A stretch of DNA of 35,550 nucleotides from Balneolaceae bacterium. Its GTDB lineage: Bacteria > Bacteroidota > Rhodothermia > Balneolales > Balneolaceae. Positions within the stretch are counted from its first letter, which is position 1. The number at the start of each line of letters is the position of its first letter. The stretch covers positions 1-35,550 of the forward strand of contig SKKO01000173.1 in the NCBI GenBank assembly GCA_007123715.1, given 5' to 3'. This document shows positions 33,350 through 35,550 of this stretch, piece after piece. Under the pieces are notes generated by a model that was given only the letters and a program-made list of their open reading frames with translations, did no database searches and was not told where the DNA came from. Both the position numbers and the translations under genes were made by a program.

Positions 33350-33844
33350 ATGACAAAACTTGCTTTAAATAACGTAAAAGGAGACCTATTTGAACTGACC
33401 GATGAACGTATTCGGCAAGGAGTTGAAGGTTCCCGTAACAGTGCGAGAAAAAGAATTATTTTACCCATTCATCGCAAACAGGAAGCCGAAGTGCAGCGTA
33501 TGATCAACTTTCTTCAGCCCGGAACTTACATTCGCCCACACAAACACCCGCTGCACCACGCGAGTGAATCGATTGTGTTGCTTCAGGGCTCCATCCGGTT
33601 TTTTACATTTGATGATGACGGAAACCGGCACACATCGCGAATCATAGCAAGTAATCCTTTTCCCGGAATGATTGATATCGAGCCGAATGTCTGGCATTCA
33701 TTTAACGTAATTGAACCCGATACGATACTGTTTGAATGCAAAAAAGGCCCTTACAATGCAGAGACAGATAAAGTTTTTGCAGATTGGTCACCTACAGAGG
33801 GAAGTGAACAGGCAGAAAAGTGGGTTGACTTTATGTCGGATTAA
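33350..33844 (+). CDS. WbuC-family cupin metalloprotein
   Basis: A 164-residue single-domain cupin of the WbuC family. The conserved part starts with RKRIILPIHRKQEAEVQRMINFLQPGTYIRPHKHP, and the metal-binding positions appear as H64, H66, E73 and H116 (HKHPLHHASESIVLLQGS and EPNVWHSFNV). The ending KKGPYNAETDKVFADWSPTEGS is a strong family marker. WbuC proteins are often found in O-antigen gene clusters and their reaction is unknown; no polysaccharide genes lie nearby. The ATG has no Shine-Dalgarno sequence. The gene is flanked by 237 and 212 bases of non-coding sequence, so it is probably monocistronic. Confidence 0.85.
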   Translation: MTKLALNNVKGDLFELTDERIRQGVEGSRNSARKRIILPIHRKQEAEVQRMINFLQPGTYIRPHKHPLHHASESIVLLQGSIRFFTFDDDGNRHTSRIIASNPFPGMIDIEPNVWHSFNVIEPDTILFECKKGPYNAETDKVFADWSPTEGSEQAEKWVDFMSD

Positions 33845-34056
33845 CAATTTCCTCTCTTCATAAATCAAACCGGGAAAAATTCCAGATTCTTTTTTGAGTA
33901 TTAGCAACCGGCACTTTACTTTATCACAACCTGAAAAGTATTGATTTGATTAATATCCGTTCCGGACGAGTCAATTATACCAGGCAATTTTTTTGTTTTA
34001 TATCACAGTTCAGATATTGATAGCCCTGCCCATTTTAAATTGACATGTTTAGTTAA

Positions 34057-35544
34057 ATGATTGATCTTTTTTTAAATAACAAACCTGAATTAAATCTTTA
34101 CGACAAATCTGTTATCGAGGATAATGGCGACGTTTTTTTTATGATCCGCGACGGGTTCCGGAATTTTCTGATCATCCAGAGTGGAACAGGAGCTTTAGGT
34201 TTTGATTCATTTCATGGTGAAATTCTTGGAATAGGGGATGCCGAATTCATGAAATGTCCGCTTTCAGCGAATAATGCAGTTGCATTACGGGGCCGTTTTT
34301 CATTTACCCGCCCGGTTTTAATCGGAAAACAAAATTCATATGGTTTGGGTGACCGCCTTGGAAATGCCGGCGCAGCGCATTTGAAAGCGATCCGGAAGAC
34401 AAACTTCAGGCCGGTTCTTGCACAGCAGTCCATACGCGAACTTCAGAGAACCGGCCGTACAGCACAGGAGGTAATTGATGCTGCCACGTGGGCGGTTTTC
34501 AGGGAGGGTTACAGGGAGGGCTTTGGGGCCGATGGCGACCACCTCAAGACCACGGATGACATCGACTTGATGGTAAAAGCCGGCTATACCATGTTTACTA
34601 TCGACCCAAGTGAGTACGTGAAAAATGAGGCGATTAGCATGAGCAAGGGAGAGCTAGATATAGAGTTGATGAAGTTGCCCTGGGATGATATTGATGATAA
34701 ACTCATTACTTTCAAAGATCGATATATTGGACTGGAAGCAGAACTTGCCGACGGGTTTGTACTTGCTCCAACCGATCAGGAAATTGTAGCCGGGATGGTG
34801 AAGTACGGGCGGGTTATCTCACACACCAAGAAATTGGCAGACTACCTGCGAACAACCTATCCTGAGCACCCGGCTGAGCTGGAACTTTCTGTGGATGAAA
34901 CCGATCAGCCCACCACTCTTTTTGAGCATTACCTTATCGCATCGGAACTGAACCGGATAAATGTGGAACTTGTGAGCCTGGCCCCGCGGTTTTCCGGTGA
35001 TTTTGAAAAAGGGATCGATTTTAAGGGTGATCTGAAGCAGTTCAAAAAAGAATACCGTCAACACTTGGCTATCGCTGAAAAATTTGGTGGCTATAAGCTA
35101 AGCATTCATTCCGGGAGTGATAAATTTTCGGTTTATGAAGCTGTCGGATCCTTGAACCGGGGTGCAGTTCATGTTAAAACCGCCGGTACCAGCTATCTTG
35201 AAGCACTGAGGACTGTGGCTAAAGCAGAACCGTCCCTGTTCAGGGAAATCCTCGATTATTCAAAAAGCCGTTTTGAAACGGACAAAAAAACCTACCATAT
35301 ATCCTGTGATTTGAATAAAGTGCCCGACGGCAATGAATTGTCTGATCATGATTTAGAAAATCTGTTAGACGATGACGATGCCCGTCAGGTGCTTCATGTT
35401 ACATTCGGTTCGGTGTTAAACGGGTCTGAACGGGAGAAAAACCGGTTTAAAGAACGGTTGATGGAGTGTCTGAACGTCTGCGAGCAGCTATACGAAAAAA
35501 ACCTGGAGATTCATTTTGACAGGCATTTATTTTCATTTAACTGA
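34057..35544 (+). CDS. uxaE: Tagaturonate epimerase family protein (UxaE)
   Basis: Likely interconverts D-tagaturonate and D-fructuronate, which lets galacturonate catabolism feed the glucuronate branch. The 495-residue protein carries the family pattern SYGLGDRLGNAGAAH (GDRLG at 98-102), RPVLAQQSIRELQRTGRTAQEVIDAATW at about 118-145, GADGDHLKTTDDID at 157-170 and FTIDPSEYV at 180-188. The C-terminal half contains FGGYKLSIHSGSDKFSVYEAV and HVKTAGTSYLEALR. Length matches the family. No uronate isomerase, dehydrogenase or dehydratase is in the window, so the pathway link rests on family alone. The stop is followed by an ATG at 35546 at the window edge, which may start a further gene of the same unit. 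Confidence 0.85.
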   Translation: MIDLFLNNKPELNLYDKSVIEDNGDVFFMIRDGFRNFLIIQSGTGALGFDSFHGEILGIGDAEFMKCPLSANNAVALRGRFSFTRPVLIGKQNSYGLGDRLGNAGAAHLKAIRKTNFRPVLAQQSIRELQRTGRTAQEVIDAATWAVFREGYREGFGADGDHLKTTDDIDLMVKAGYTMFTIDPSEYVKNEAISMSKGELDIELMKLPWDDIDDKLITFKDRYIGLEAELADGFVLAPTDQEIVAGMVKYGRVISHTKKLADYLRTTYPEHPAELELSVDETDQPTTLFEHYLIASELNRINVELVSLAPRFSGDFEKGIDFKGDLKQFKKEYRQHLAIAEKFGGYKLSIHSGSDKFSVYEAVGSLNRGAVHVKTAGTSYLEALRTVAKAEPSLFREILDYSKSRFETDKKTYHISCDLNKVPDGNELSDHDLENLLDDDDARQVLHVTFGSVLNGSEREKNRFKERLMECLNVCEQLYEKNLEIHFDRHLFSFN

Positions 35545-35550
35545 TATGAA

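Noticed and set aside
33151-33468. 105-codon minus-strand open frame in the M20-WbuC spacer
   Set aside because: It overlaps the WbuC start antisense by about 120 bases and has no recognisable motif. Its 3' half looks somewhat protein-like, but there is no support for a real gene or remnant.
1-35550. tRNA, rRNA, insertion sequence or prophage genes
   Set aside because: None was recognised on reading both strands. A covariance-model search was not possible here, so small RNAs could still be missed.

Overview
This window is chromosomal housekeeping DNA from a Gram-negative member of the Bacteroidota/Balneolota side of the FCB group; the phylum is inferred. The evidence is an outer-membrane assembly locus (uppS, bamA, three OmpH/Skp genes), a phosphate-selective-type porin, almost no Shine-Dalgarno sequences, and many non-ATG starts (GTG or TTG at bamA, the first ompH, mreD, recX, purN, purH, mnmD and a PHP gene). 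No rRNA, tRNA, CRISPR array, insertion sequence or prophage was recognised.

Left part (1-12120, all plus strand): the tail of a probable amidohydrolase overlaps nadE by one base. Then come a LysM lytic transglycosylase, an S41 C-terminal processing protease, a PHP phosphoesterase, ribH, uppS, bamA and three tandem ompH genes, closed by a clear intrinsic terminator at 12089-12119. The theme is envelope growth: undecaprenyl carrier synthesis, BAM and its periplasmic chaperones, and peptidoglycan and protein turnover.

Middle part: a minus-strand CDP-alcohol phosphotransferase carries the spacing typical of phosphatidylcholine synthase, and a VWA-domain protein lies divergent from rnhB. A ten-gene minus-strand train then reads right to left as recA, recX, an AI-2E/PerM-type membrane protein, purN, purH, mreB, mreC, mreD, mrdA, rodA. 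It joins DNA repair, the last purine steps and the rod-shape elongasome. The last gene, rodA, overlaps rnhB tail to tail by 17 bases. Upstream of recA is a 464-base non-coding stretch with two palindromes close to the gene.

Right part (26223-35550) is a looser set of metabolic genes with longer, repeat-bearing intergenic regions: a kynureninase-like PLP enzyme, mnmD with a YciI-like gene, a porin, an iron-type alcohol dehydrogenase, an M20 amidohydrolase, a WbuC-type cupin and a UxaE-type tagaturonate epimerase. Two related hairpin elements lie at 30500-30625; their inner stems differ by a base-pair-preserving change. A long palindrome lies at 27461-27508.

No wholly new multi-gene system was found. 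The observations best worth following are the Pcs-type lipid synthase, the covarying hairpin repeats, the palindromes upstream of recA, and the three divergent Skp paralogues.
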